From Saccopteryx bilineata (taxonomy: Eukaryota; Chordata; Mammalia; Chiroptera; Emballonuridae), in assembly GCF_036850765.1 (NCBI RefSeq), contig NC_089490.1:389932558-389996557 (forward strand): a stretch of DNA of 64,000 nt. The letters are read 5' to 3'. The position numbers and the translations under genes were made by a program. The notes below the pieces were generated by a model, which was not told the origin of the DNA, made no database searches, and was given only the letters and a program-made list of their open reading frames with translations. Shown here piece by piece: positions 36,145-46,500 of this stretch (its first letter is position 1; each line of letters opens with the position of its first letter).

Positions 36145-36708
36145 CAGGGATAGTCAACCTTTTTATACCTACTGCCCACTTTTGTATCTCTGTTAGCGGT
36201 AAAATTTTCTAACCGCCCACCGGTTCCACAGTAATGGTGATTTATAAAGTAGGGAAGGAGCCTGGCCTGTGGTGGTGCAGTGGATAAACCTTCAGCCTGG
36301 AGTGCCAAGGTTGCCGGTTCGAAACCCTGGGCTGCCCTGGCCAAGGCACATACAACAAGCGAGCAATGAACAACTAACATGAAGCACCTATGAGTTGATA
36401 CTTCCCAATCCATGCTCCCCTTTCTCTCCTGTCTCTGTAAAATCAATAAAGTATTTTAAAGTAGGGAAGGAACTTTACTTTATAAAATTTATAAAGCAGA
36501 GTTACAGCAAGTTAAAGCATATAATAATAATTACTTACCAAGTACTTTATGTTGGATTTTCGCTAAGTTTGGCAGAATAAATCTTTATAAAACAATTTAC
36601 TATAGTTAAATCTATCTTTTTATTTATACTTTGGTTGCTCCGCTACTGCCCACTATGAAAGCTGGAATGCCCACTAGTGGGCAGTAGGGACCAGGTTGCC
36701 TACCACTG
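36145..36708. mobile_element. Non-autonomous hAT element with nested SINE-C
   Basis: The left terminus is CAGGGATAGTCAACCT, and the right end reverse-complements to CAGTGGTAGGCAACCTGG. Subterminal blocks ctactgcccac/gtgggcagtag also pair. The flanks ctctagag and ctctggac agree at six of eight positions, an aged 8-bp TSD. No coding capacity. About 366 bp without the SINE. Confidence 0.85.
36260..36457 (+). repeat. SINE-C nested in hAT, exact TSD
   Basis: The head gcctggcctgtggtggtgc begins an element ending tgtaaaatcaataaag. The TSD aaagtagggaagga is exact at 36246-36259 and 36458-36471. Confidence 0.93.
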
Positions 36709-36734
36709 CTCTGGACCCCTCTCTCCTCGCTCAC

Positions 36735-36890
36735 CAGATTGTTTCATCTCGCTCAGCCTCCATGTCTTTATCTGTGAAATGGGACTGAGAATAATGGAGT
36801 CTATTTCGTGAGGTTGTTGTGAAGGTTAAGTGAGCTAATTCAAGGCCCGAGCAAAGAACTCAGTGACTATTCAGTCTCATTACAGTTAGT
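36735..36890 (+). repeat. MIR
   Basis: gcctccatgtctttatctg, tgaaatgggactgagaat and gaggttgttgtgaaggtta are MIR in sense direction. Confidence 0.82.
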
Positions 36891-37244
36891 CCTGCGCACA
36901 AAGGGCTGCCTGAGAGGGCCTTTGAGACCTTGGAGAGTTCTAATAGCCGAGAGGCCCTAAGTAGACAGAAGCATTTAGGATTAACTGATGCCTGAGTGTG
37001 AGCCTCGGGAACTAGGGAGACTGCTGGCTTGCTCATTTCTGTAACTCAGGGCCTGGAACCCAGGAGGCACACGGTAATATCAACTGAATGAATGATGCAG
37101 AAGAGTATTCAAAACAGGTTTGGCTCAAGCAACCTGACAGGATTTTCAAGGCAAAATATCCTAGGTATTTAAGGCAAGAAACTCTTGCCTCCTCCCCTCT
37201 CCTGTCTTTGCCCCCAGGATTTAAAAACAAAATCAAAGTAACTC

Positions 37245-37442
37245 TCATTGTTTGCGGTTACTATGTTCTAGACATTCTGCTAAGTACTTTCTAGACATCA
37301 TCTCTTTCATCTTGACTTTAGCCTGGAAAGGTAGCTGCTATCATTTTCATTTTATATACGAGAAGCTGAGATTTAAAGAGGTTGAGCAATTTTCCTAAGG
37401 TTGCATACCTGGTAAATTGCAAAGCCAAGATTTGAACCCTAG
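37245..37442 (-). repeat. MIR
   Basis: tctgctaagtactttct, tatacgagaagctgagatt and gccaagatttgaaccct are reversed MIR. Confidence 0.8.
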
Positions 37443-37899
37443 CCTGTGGGATAGGAAGAAGACAGCTCCCATTTGCTCATCAATGTTTAAATTTGAAACA
37501 AATACCACTTACTGTGTCCCACTTACCACTCTCTCAGATATCCACTGTAAAACCTAGGGGTGTCCCAAGTGACAGCTGCCCCTCTGTGGACATCATCCAG
37601 CCTGGGTGTTACCGACTCACTGCCTTAATCGGACTAGCGCTGCTGCCTCCCACGATAAAGGTGGTAAAAGCTGTTTCTTTGCTTGACTTTCATTAATCTC
37701 TTTATCTGACTATCTTCTTCACTTGACATTTGGGAAAGTCAAGTTCCAGAAGTGCTGGACAGGACCTACTCTCTATTCTGATGTATTTAGTATTTCCAAC
37801 AGACTGTTGCTGCATTAGAGAAGTACAAGGTTATTTTTGTAAGTAATTTTTCTGTCTTTGGGAAGCAAGTATTGCAGAATATGAATTAGAGTACCCCCG
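37443..37899. other. Intronic stretch without recognised feature
   Basis: No gene or named repeat is supported. Confidence 0.4.
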
Positions 37900-37911
37900 A
37901 GAACCTAAAGG

Positions 37912-38092
37912 AATCCTCGGCTGGGGGCTCAGTTGATTAGAGTGTCACCCCAATACACAAAGGTTGTGGGTTCGATCTTCAGTCACAGCACATGCAGGGA
38001 CAGATCAATGTTTCTGTCTCGCTCTCTCTTGCCCTGCCTGTCTCTCTAAAATCAATCATCAATAAATTAAAAATAACTTCTTTAATTGAAAA
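37912..38092 (+). repeat. SINE-D (VES-like) with TSD
   Basis: Starts aatcctcggctgggggctc, has the B-box-like gggttcgatcttc and ends ctaaaatcaatcatc. The TSD agaacctaaagg is exact at 37900-37911 and 38093-38104. Confidence 0.9.
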
Positions 38093-38183
38093 AGAACCTA
38101 AAGGGAGCCAAGGGTCTGGAAACCAGGAGGCTGAGACTGACCTCCAGCATCATCTTCCTTGATTACATTTGGGGGTTGCACAA

Positions 38184-38209
38184 CTCTCTCTCTCTCTCTC
38201 TCTCTCTCC
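38184..38209. repeat. (CT)n microsatellite
   Basis: About 13 pure CT units. Confidence 0.9.
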
Positions 38210-38408
38210 TTTTCATTTTTCTTCACCCTGTTTATCTTCTCAAGGATTCTAGAACATTGTAGGGAGTTATGGAGATAAATGTGAATTCCTGTGAGACACT
38301 TTGACTTCCGCCTCCAAGAAACATATCAGGTATATCCACCAATGTTTAAAAGATAGAACTTTCCTTGCTTTCCTTTATTTACTTGCTACCAGAAACCACT
38401 TCTCTCTA

Positions 38409-38524
38409 CACAGGGGCGGGCCAAAGTAGATTTACAGTTGTGAATACACAAAACAGAAAGTTTATTCTTGTATTATATATTTTCCATACAAACAACTGTA
38501 AACCTACTTTTGCCCACCCCTGCA
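38409..38524. mobile_element. Tc1/mariner-type MITE, 116 bp, TA-flanked
   Basis: The left end cacaggggcgggccaaag and the right end (reverse complement tgcaggggtgggcaaaag) form inverted repeats that continue through gtagatttacagttgt/gtaggtttacagttgt. TA lies on both sides (38407-38408 and 38525-38526). The inverted repeats cover over half of the element, and no protein is encoded. Confidence 0.85.
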
Positions 38525-38657
38525 TAGAGGGAATTCTGGAGGAAGATTAAAGTGGGAACACGTTAGAGTCAGTGGCTTTTCTCCCTTCCCTTTGCCTTTC
38601 CTGTTCTTTACTCCAAATTTGTGAGATCATGAGTGGCTACTACTCCTTCCCTTAAAG

Positions 38658-38860
38658 CAGGGGCCCCAAAACTTTTCACACAGGGGGCCAGTTCACTGTC
38701 CCTCAGACCGTTGGAGGGCCGCCACATACAGTGCTCCTCTCACTGACCACCAATGAAAGAGGTGCCCCTTCCGGAAGTGCAGGGGGAGGGGAGGGGGGGC
38801 CGGATAAATGGCCTCAGGGGGCCGCATGCAGCCCCGCAGGCCATAGTTTAGGTATGCCTG
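38658..38860. mobile_element. Non-autonomous hAT element, 203 bp, exact 8-bp TSD
   Basis: It starts CAGGGGCCCCAAAACTTT and ends tttaggtatgcctg, an imperfect inverted repeat. The interior is GC-rich (ggccagttcactgtccctc...gggggccgcatgc). The TSD CCTTAAAG is exact at 38650-38657 and 38861-38868, pointing to a fairly young insertion. Confidence 0.9.
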
Positions 38861-38869
38861 CCTTAAAGA

Positions 38870-40165
38870 ATAAAACCCCCTATCTGGCTGTGCCCAAGGT
38901 CAGGCAAGTGAGGAGAGGAAAGTGCACACCCTATTGTGGCCAAGACAAAGGCCACAAAAGCCATCTTGATCCTTTGACCTACATTGACGCTGATTCCGTT
39001 ACTTGGTGTCCCTGACTTTGGCAGTGTGGTTAGTTTAACTCTCTGCCCCCACCTTGAATTGAGCTTTGATGAAAAAGTAGTAGGAACCCAGGCTTGTCCC
39101 TGGGGACTTGGGGTTTTTGTCTTGGAGAAGCATCAACCGAACTAGCAGGGGCAGGAGATCTGAATTTCTGTGGCTTGGGCTAACTTGGGTCCAAAGAAAC
39201 CAAGTGCCTGTGATCATCTTCATTCCCCAACTGTGGCCATGCCCTTTGGATTCCCTTCTCTCGCTCATTTCCCAGTTAGGATGGCTTCCAGGTTGCTTGC
39301 CCTGCTTTACCGTTAGCGTGTCCTGCCATATTTGCAATGCTTTCACCTACAGGATGCCTGTGGATTGCTGCCGCCTGGCTGATCTAAAACCCTTTGGATT
39401 AGTACGTTGCAGTACCAGAACACCTTTTAAGCATCAGTGCATTTCTTCTCCCTTGGAATCATATAAACTTCCCTGAGATTTACCTCTCTGGGTCTCCTGC
39501 TGGGCCACAGAGCCTCATCCTGGCTCACCTCTCCCAGAGCACTGCTTCTGTGCATCAGGAATCGTTTGCCTTGCTTGTATTCCCTAGACCGCTAACTTGG
39601 CTTACTGTAATCCGATGACCAGATTTGTGTGCAGACATGGAAAAGAAGCCAGTCTGCGTAATACTGGATGACAGAGTAATCGGGCCTGTGGGTTGTTATA
39701 CTGTATTCTTCTCCATACATTGCAAGACTCAGTTTGCCTCAGTGCTGCTTCCAGACAGCCTGTGGATGGTCTTTGGGCATGTTGTGGTGAGTGTTACCAT
39801 GCCAGAGAATTTCGGCAGGTTTAACCAGCTTTTAAATGACTCACTCTTGTAGATTTTTATACACAAGGAAAACCAAACTAAGAAGGCTAATAAAGGCACC
39901 CCTCTCGTTCCCTCTTCTCTCTGCCATTTGTCAAACCAGTGAAGTTCCTTTGGTCAAAATGTTGTGCTAAGTGCCTCCCACGAAGGAGTTGTATAAATAT
40001 TGATCTTAGACTCTCACCCCCGGAGGCTAGTGGCTAGCACACCCTTAACTCTTACCTTTAAAAGAGCCGCTCTACTGAGGCTGTCTGAAACCCATGAAAT
40101 GACCAGAAGAGAGCAGCAAGTTCACATGGAGAGACCTGATGTGTTTCTCTCCATTTCCACTTCAG
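38870..40165. other. Repeat-poor intron before the first visible exon
   Basis: About 1.3 kb without recognised transposons. Open frames at 39108-39476 and 39625-39852 have no known domain. The frame at 40000-40305 merely reads through intron into the exon. Confidence 0.4.
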
Positions 40166-40250
40166 ATTTGCTGACCATGAAGGAATATCACTGTTTGCTG
40201 CAGTTACTGTGCCCGGACTTCCCGCTGGAGCTCACTCAGAAGGCAGCCAG
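40166..40250 (+). CDS. CSTPP1: CSTPP1 coding exon (first visible)
   Basis: This 85-nt exon follows the acceptor ccatttccacttcag and ends at the donor CAG|gtacgt. It starts with the last two bases of an Asp codon (G|AT) and ends with AG of an Arg codon. It encodes [18 protein letters not shown] followed by PLELTQKAA, a helical segment characteristic of CSTPP1. The upstream partner exon is not in the window. Confidence 0.93.
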
Positions 40251-40522
40251 GTACGTCTCTGGGCTCTTGAAGCCAACTCGGCCCCTGTGGGACAGGGCTT
40301 CTTAGAGAAGCCTGAACTGTATACAAACAAACCATTAGAGAAGAATAAAACCGTTAGGAAAGAAACTGGCATCTGGAGAGAGGTCTATTTGGGATTTGCC
40401 CAAAAGCATAATATTCATTTTCTGCATTTCCAAACGGAAGTCAAATGATCCTTTGTGGTTTCTGTGGGGAGCCCTAGGGTCTGCAGATAGAGTTGAGGGG
40501 TGGCATGATGAAGGCATGCGCG

Positions 40523-40563
<41 letters not shown>

Positions 40564-43500
40564 AAGCCCCTTGAGGATATTCTGAGAAAAAAGAGGCAAA
40601 AGTTGGCAGCAGCTTGTGAGGAAGAGGAGAAGAGCGTTAAGGTTGGAAACTGGAAAGGCATGAAGGTGATAAAGTTCAAATGAGGGAAGGATAAATTGTA
40701 TTATTGTGCTAAAAAGAGGTCTTTTTTTTATAAAGACAGAGAAAGAGTCAGAGAGAGGGACAGATAGAGACAGGAACGGAGAGAGATGAGAAGCATCAAT
40801 TCTTCGTTGCAGTTCCTTAGTTGTTCATTGATTGCTTTCTCATATGTGCGTTGACTGAGGGGCTGCAGCAGAGCGAGTGACCCCTTGCTCAAGCCAGTGA
40901 CCTTGGGCTCAGGCTGGTGAGCCTTGCTCAAACCAGATGAACCCACACTCAAGCTGGCAACCTCGGGGTCTCAAACCTGGATCCTCCGCATCCCAGTCTG
41001 ACGCTCTATCCGCTATGCTGCCGCCTGGTGAGGCTAAAAAGAGATTTTCAAGATTATTTCAGAACCAGGAAAACTTGGCAGAAATACGTTGAAACTCCTA
41101 ATTTCTGTGTTTGGTTCAGCTGTCATTAACATTTTTTAACCAAATGGCGTTGTTGGACTATGCATTCAGTTCACTTTTAACACAAAACCTGAGCTAAGGC
41201 AAATGGAAGTGTAGCAGAAAATACCATTAGTGGAAAAGTGTCATAACAGAAGTTTTAGGAAACTACTCCGTACAGACACCTCATTGACTGTGCCTCGCTG
41301 TATGGCGTTCTGCAGACACTGTGTTTTATACAAGTCAAGGGTCTGGCAACCAGGGTCGAGCAAGGCTACTGGCACCACTTTTCCAACAGCATTTGCTCAT
41401 TTTGTGTCCCTGTGTCCAACTTTGGTAATTCTCAAAATATTTCAAACTTTTTTGTTATTATACACGGCTCACAATAACTAGGGGGAGATTTCAAAATGAA
41501 TATGAAGCGATAAAAGAAGCATTTGATATGTCACTTGCTACTCAATCACAATAATTGAGTTTGCATCTCATTTGCATAATCGAACAACTTTCTTTTACTT
41601 GTCTTTTGCTTTTCTGATGTTTTTGTTTAATAAAAGAAATCAAATGCTTCTTTATTTATCGCTTCATATTCATTTTGAAATATCCCTTCATTTTTGTGAG
41701 CAGTATATTTGTTATGGTGATCTGTGATCGGTGATCTTGGTATCACTATTGGAATTGTTCTGGGGTGCCACACAGTATGCCAGTATAAGATGGCTTAACC
41801 AGTAAATGTGTGTGTTCTGACTGCTCCACCAGCTGGCTGGTCCCCCCCCCTCCTTGGGCCTCCCTACTCCCTGAGGCACAACAGTATTGAAATTAGGCCA
41901 ACTAATAGCCCTGCAGTGGCTTCTAAGTATTCAAGTAAAAGGAAGAGTTGAACATCTCTCACCTTAAATCAAAAAACTAGAATAGAAATGATTAAGCTTA
42001 GTGAAAAAGACGTGTTAAAAGCCAAGACAGGCCAAAAGCTAGGCCTCTTGCATCAGTTAGCCAAGTTGTGAATGCGAAGGAAAAGTTCTTTAGAGAAATT
42101 AAAAGCCTGAGCTGTGGTGGCGCAGTGGATAAAGCATCAACCTGGAGTGCTGAGGTTGCCGGTTCGAAGCCCTGGGCTTGCCTGGGCAAGGCACAGACGA
42201 CAAGCAACTACTATGAGTTGATGCTTCCTACTCCTCCCATTTTCTCTCTCTCTTTTCTCTCTCTAAAATCAATAAATAAAATCTTAAAAAAAAAAAAAAA
42301 GAAATTAAAAGTGCAACTCCAGTGAATACATGAATGATAAGAAAGCAAAACAGCCTTCCTGCTGATGTGGAGAAAGTTCCAGTGGTCTGGCTAGAATGTC
42401 AAGCCAGTCACAACATTCCATTAAGTCAAAGCCTCATCCAGAGCACGGCCCTGACTCTCTTCAGTTCTGTGAAAGCCGTGAGGCGAGGGAGCTGCAGAAG
42501 GAAAGTCTGCAGAGGTTGGTTCCTGAGACTTAAAGAAAGAAGCAAGTTATCCAGAAGCTTTAGCTAATAAAGGTGACTGCATCAAACAGATTTTCAGTGT
42601 GGACAAAGCAGCCTTATACTGGCAGAAGATGCCGTCTCAGCGATGGTGTATCATATCAGTGTAGGTTCCTCAGCTGTGACAAATGTGCCCCTCTGGGGGG
42701 GTGTTGATAATGGGGGACGCCATGCAAGTGTACAGGGGTTAGATCAGAAATCTCTATACCTCCCCTCAATTTTGTTGTGAACTTAAAATTGCTCTAAAAA
42801 AGTAAAGTCTTATTAATAATTTTTTTAAATGCCCAGCTTCCCTAAATTATAATTAATGCATTTACCTTTATTGTTTCATTTAAATTCATTGACCTTACCT
42901 GTCTCACTTAATCCTTTAGAAACAATTACTTCCCATTTTTCAGAAAAGTACACTGATGTATCTCAATGTTTTCCTAAAAGAGGAAGCTGAAGCTTCAGGA
43001 GGTGAAGTACATCGCCTACTCTGCCCAATAGCGTGTAAGTGGCAGAGGCGTGACTCAAAGTCAGGTCCCCTTGAATCCAGAGGCTTTGCTCTCAGCCTCC
43101 TCACGTTCCTGCCTCCCTACGTCATGACATCATTTCTGCTTGGTAGTTTGACCCTCAGAAACCAGCTGCATGGGCTGCACTACATCAAGAATCCCCTCAC
43201 TCCCAAAACAAGCCAACCAGCCTGGCTGACCAGGAGGACGGCAGACACTGCTGCTGCAGGACAGCCGCCTCGTGGGGCAGGCGGTTTGCAGTCACAGCTC
43301 ATACTAACTTTGCTGCCCATGTGCAAAACTTGGTTATTGATCACACAACCCAAATTTTATATATATTTTCCTCCTTCATTGTTCAGTGGATTCTTACCTT
43401 TTCCAGTGGCAACTGGTCACTGGTAAAAGCTGCAGTCCAGGTTGAGATATATATATATATGTTTGGGGTTTTTTTGTGTTTTCTTTTGAGAGGGGGGGGG

Positions 43501-46500
43501 AGGGAGAGCTATGAGAAGCATCAACTCATAGTTGTGTCTGATTTTTACTTGGTCATTGATTGCTTCTCATATGTGCTATGACCATGGTGGGGGCTCCAGC
43601 CAAGCCAGTGACCCCTTGCTCAAGCTAGCAACCTTGGGCTCAAGCCAGCGACCATGGGGTCATGCCTATGACCCCACACTCAAGCTAGCGACCTAGTATG
43701 CAAGCTAGTGAGCCTGCATTCAAGCCAATGACCTCAGGGTTTCAAACCTGGGACCGCAGTGTCACCACCTGTCAGGCAGGTTTATAATTTAACCTATTCT
43801 GCTATCCAAAGGAGATTTAGATTTTTTTTTCCCCTTAGCTGACAAAGGTGTGGGAGATTATCTCTTGTAATTTGAAAACAGCCAAGTGGAGTTAGCTTCA
43901 AATTTCCAATGATAGTTTCTCCTTTGGAGTCAGATCATTTTAAAGAAGATTAAGCCCCAAAATTTGGGAAGGGAAAACTTAGCATTTTTAAAGACTGGAC
44001 TTAATAATAAAAATCAGTTACACTTCTACATGGCTAAATAATAAAAATCAGCTGTCGTCTCTAACTAGAGAATTCCTAGAGTTCTTAGAGAAAAGGAGCC
44101 ACAGGGGTGAGCATGCTCCATGCAGGCAGACAGGGTCATACCAGTCCTGTTGCCGCTGGGTCGTAGACACACTCTCTACACTCCGTCAGTGTCTCCCGAG
44201 CAAACGGGTGTATGGAGTACTTACTCCCTGTCTGGCAGTATACGACGTTCTAGTAGTCCATGCTTCTAAGGAACTCTAAGGACAAAAATCAGAAACTATA
44301 TCCTATATTCATTTGTTCATTCATTTATCTATCTATGAAATATTTTTTATGGTATCCAGCATTTTGGGATACCATATAATTCACCCATTTAAAGTATTAA
44401 ACTCAGTGGCTTTTCATATATGCACATCCATCACCACAATCAATTTTAGGACATTTGAATTCGGCCAAAAAGAAACCCTGCACCCTTTAGCCATTACTCC
44501 CCAGCCCTAGGCAGCCACTGACCTACTTTCTGTCTCTATAAAGTTGCCTCTTCTGCACATTTAAGATAAATGGAATCCTATAATACGGGGTCCTTTGTGA
44601 CGGTTTCTGTCACTTAGATCTTTTCAGTACTTCATGAACTATTTCTTGAGTGGCTGCTTTGTGCCAGGAGCGGTTCTGCACACTGGGAACACAGTGGTGA
44701 GTAAGTTATAGTTCCTGTCGCTCAAGGACCTCAACATTCAGCTTAGAAGAGGGCCACTCACTTGGGTGCCAGTTTCTGCCCGCCGCTACTTTGTGACATA
44801 TAACCTTGGTTGCCATCGCTCCAGAGCAGCCCCTGCCTGCCTCCATCGTTCCTGAAAGGCAGGTGGCGAGTTTCAGGAGGCAAGCCTTGTGTATATGATT
44901 TGCAGCCACGGATTGCACTTGCCCCACCCACCTCCCAGATCCTTCCAGACAACCTGATACATGTAAACCCTGCGAGATTACAGTAGAAGTAATAGGATCC
45001 TCTAAATCCACGGAGTCTTACCATTAATGATAGCAAGGGCTTCTGGAGTGATATTTCCTAGCTGTGGCCAGAAACGAACCCCCTCCTCACCAAGAGGCCT
45101 AGTGTTTGGTAGAAACCTCAGACCTTTCCGTAGGAGGAGGAGGAAGCACTGTACCCAGTCCCTGCCCGGTGAGGGAACTGTGGGAATGCGAGGATAAACA
45201 GCAGCAGGGCTTGGGTAATGCTCAGGATACTGGCTGTAAAAGTACAGGTGAATTCAGAGCTAGGAGAAGGTTGTTCTCTCCCTGCGTGTGAGCGCCAGGC
45301 GCTGTCAGCCCCGCTCCCCAGTGCCGCTCCAGCTGGTGTGTGTGGAAAAGTGTATAATTCCCAGAAAGTACACTGATGGTGTAAGTGTCCTCATTTTGTC
45401 CAGGATCCCGGCATCTCCACACACAGCCCAGTCTTCCAACCAGCATGGCAAATGGGGGTGGTTAGGCCTTCAAGGCAGTTACTCCTGGCAGCAGAGGCAC
45501 TGCCCTGCCCCTGCTCCCTGCTGGGCTCCCTGGGCACGGGCCGCAGTCTGCGTTGATGTGAGTGTTAAAGAGTGGCATCCACAGGCAGCCGCACGCCAGA
45601 GCCGTCCGGGGCGTGGCGTCTCTGCGTGTGCCTGACTTCTGTGCTGCGAGCACCGTGGCCAGGCCCCAGGGTGGCAGGTGAAGCTGGAGACGCAGGGAAG
45701 GAGAGCGAGCAGACTCTGTGGCAGCACCCAGCCGAGAGCCTCCAGGTGATGCTGGAGACGCAGGGAAGGAGAGCGAGCAGACTCTGTGACAGCACCCAGC
45801 CGAGAGCCTCCAGGTGAAGCTGGAGACGCAGGGAAGGAGAGCGAGCAGACTCTGTGACAGCACCCAGCCGAGAGCCTCCAGGTGAAGCTGGAGACGCAGG
45901 GAAGGAGAGCGAGCAGACTCTGTGACAGCACCCAGCCGAGAGCCTCCAGGTGAAGCTGGAGACGCAGGGAAGGAGAGCGAGCAGACTCTGTGACAGCACC
46001 CAGCCGGAGAGCCTCCAGGTGAAGCTGGAGACGCAGGGAAGGAGAGCGAGCAGACTCTGTGACAGCACCCAGCCGGAGAGCCACCAGGTGATGCTGGAGA
46101 CGCAGGGAAGGAGAGCGAGCAGACTCTGTGGCAGCACCCAGCCGGAGAGCCTCCAGGTGAAGCTGGAGACGCAGGGAAGGAGAGCGAGCAGACTCTGTGG
46201 CAGCACCCAGCCGAGAGCCTCCAGGTGATGCTGGAGACGCAGGGAAGGAGAGCGAGCAGACTCTGTGGCAGCACCCAGCCGAGAGCCTCCAGGTGAAGCT
46301 GGAGACGCAGGGAAGGAGAGCCAGCAGACTCTGACGGCACCCAGCCGAGAGCCTCCCTCCCCCGTCCTGCAGCCGTGGCATCTTTCAGTCTTCCCGTTCC
46401 CAGTGGTCACCATGGACAGGGGGCTTTCCTGATGGTTCAGGACATGCAGTTAGAGCCAGACTTCTTTTTTATTGTTGTTCTTGTTATCTTTTTTATTGAG

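Larger units (their letters stand above)
1..40165 (+). other. CSTPP1: CSTPP1 intron (upstream part cut by window)
   Basis: This is non-coding sequence before the first visible exon. It is a mosaic of SINEs, L1 fragments, DNA transposons and old MIR/L2 relics, separated by stretches with no recognisable element. No segment translates to the expected upstream CSTPP1 exons, so those lie before position 1. Confidence 0.75.
41287..42632 (+). mobile_element. Tigger1-like DNA transposon relic (pogo/CENP-B type)
   Basis: The order and sequence match the 5' half of Tigger1: ggtctggcaacc, ccaacagcatttgctcatt, aatatttcaaactttttt, ttatggtgatctgtgatc, ccagtataagatggc, aggcacaacagtattg, gaaatgattaagctta and gctaggcctcttgcatc. 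A 77-codon open piece at 42334-42567 covers part of the CENP-B-like DNA-binding region of the transposase. Frameshifts and stops break the rest, and the 3' half is missing. A younger MITE (41463-41705) and a SINE-C (42106-42300) are nested inside. Confidence 0.88.

Noticed and set aside
40000..40305. 101-codon open frame covering the first visible CSTPP1 exon
   Set aside because: Only 40166-40250 is exon. The rest is intron read-through, as the AG and GT borders and the phase with the next exon show.
45676..46356. CRISPR-like array appearance
   Set aside because: Units are contiguous with no variable spacers, and the genome is mammalian. It is a minisatellite.
45462..46413. Three overlapping minus-strand open frames of 282-300 codons with a repeating [11 protein letters not shown] peptide
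   Set aside because: They lie over the 68/69-bp minisatellite. Because the unit is not a multiple of three and happens to lack stops, several frames stay open. There is no splice or domain support.
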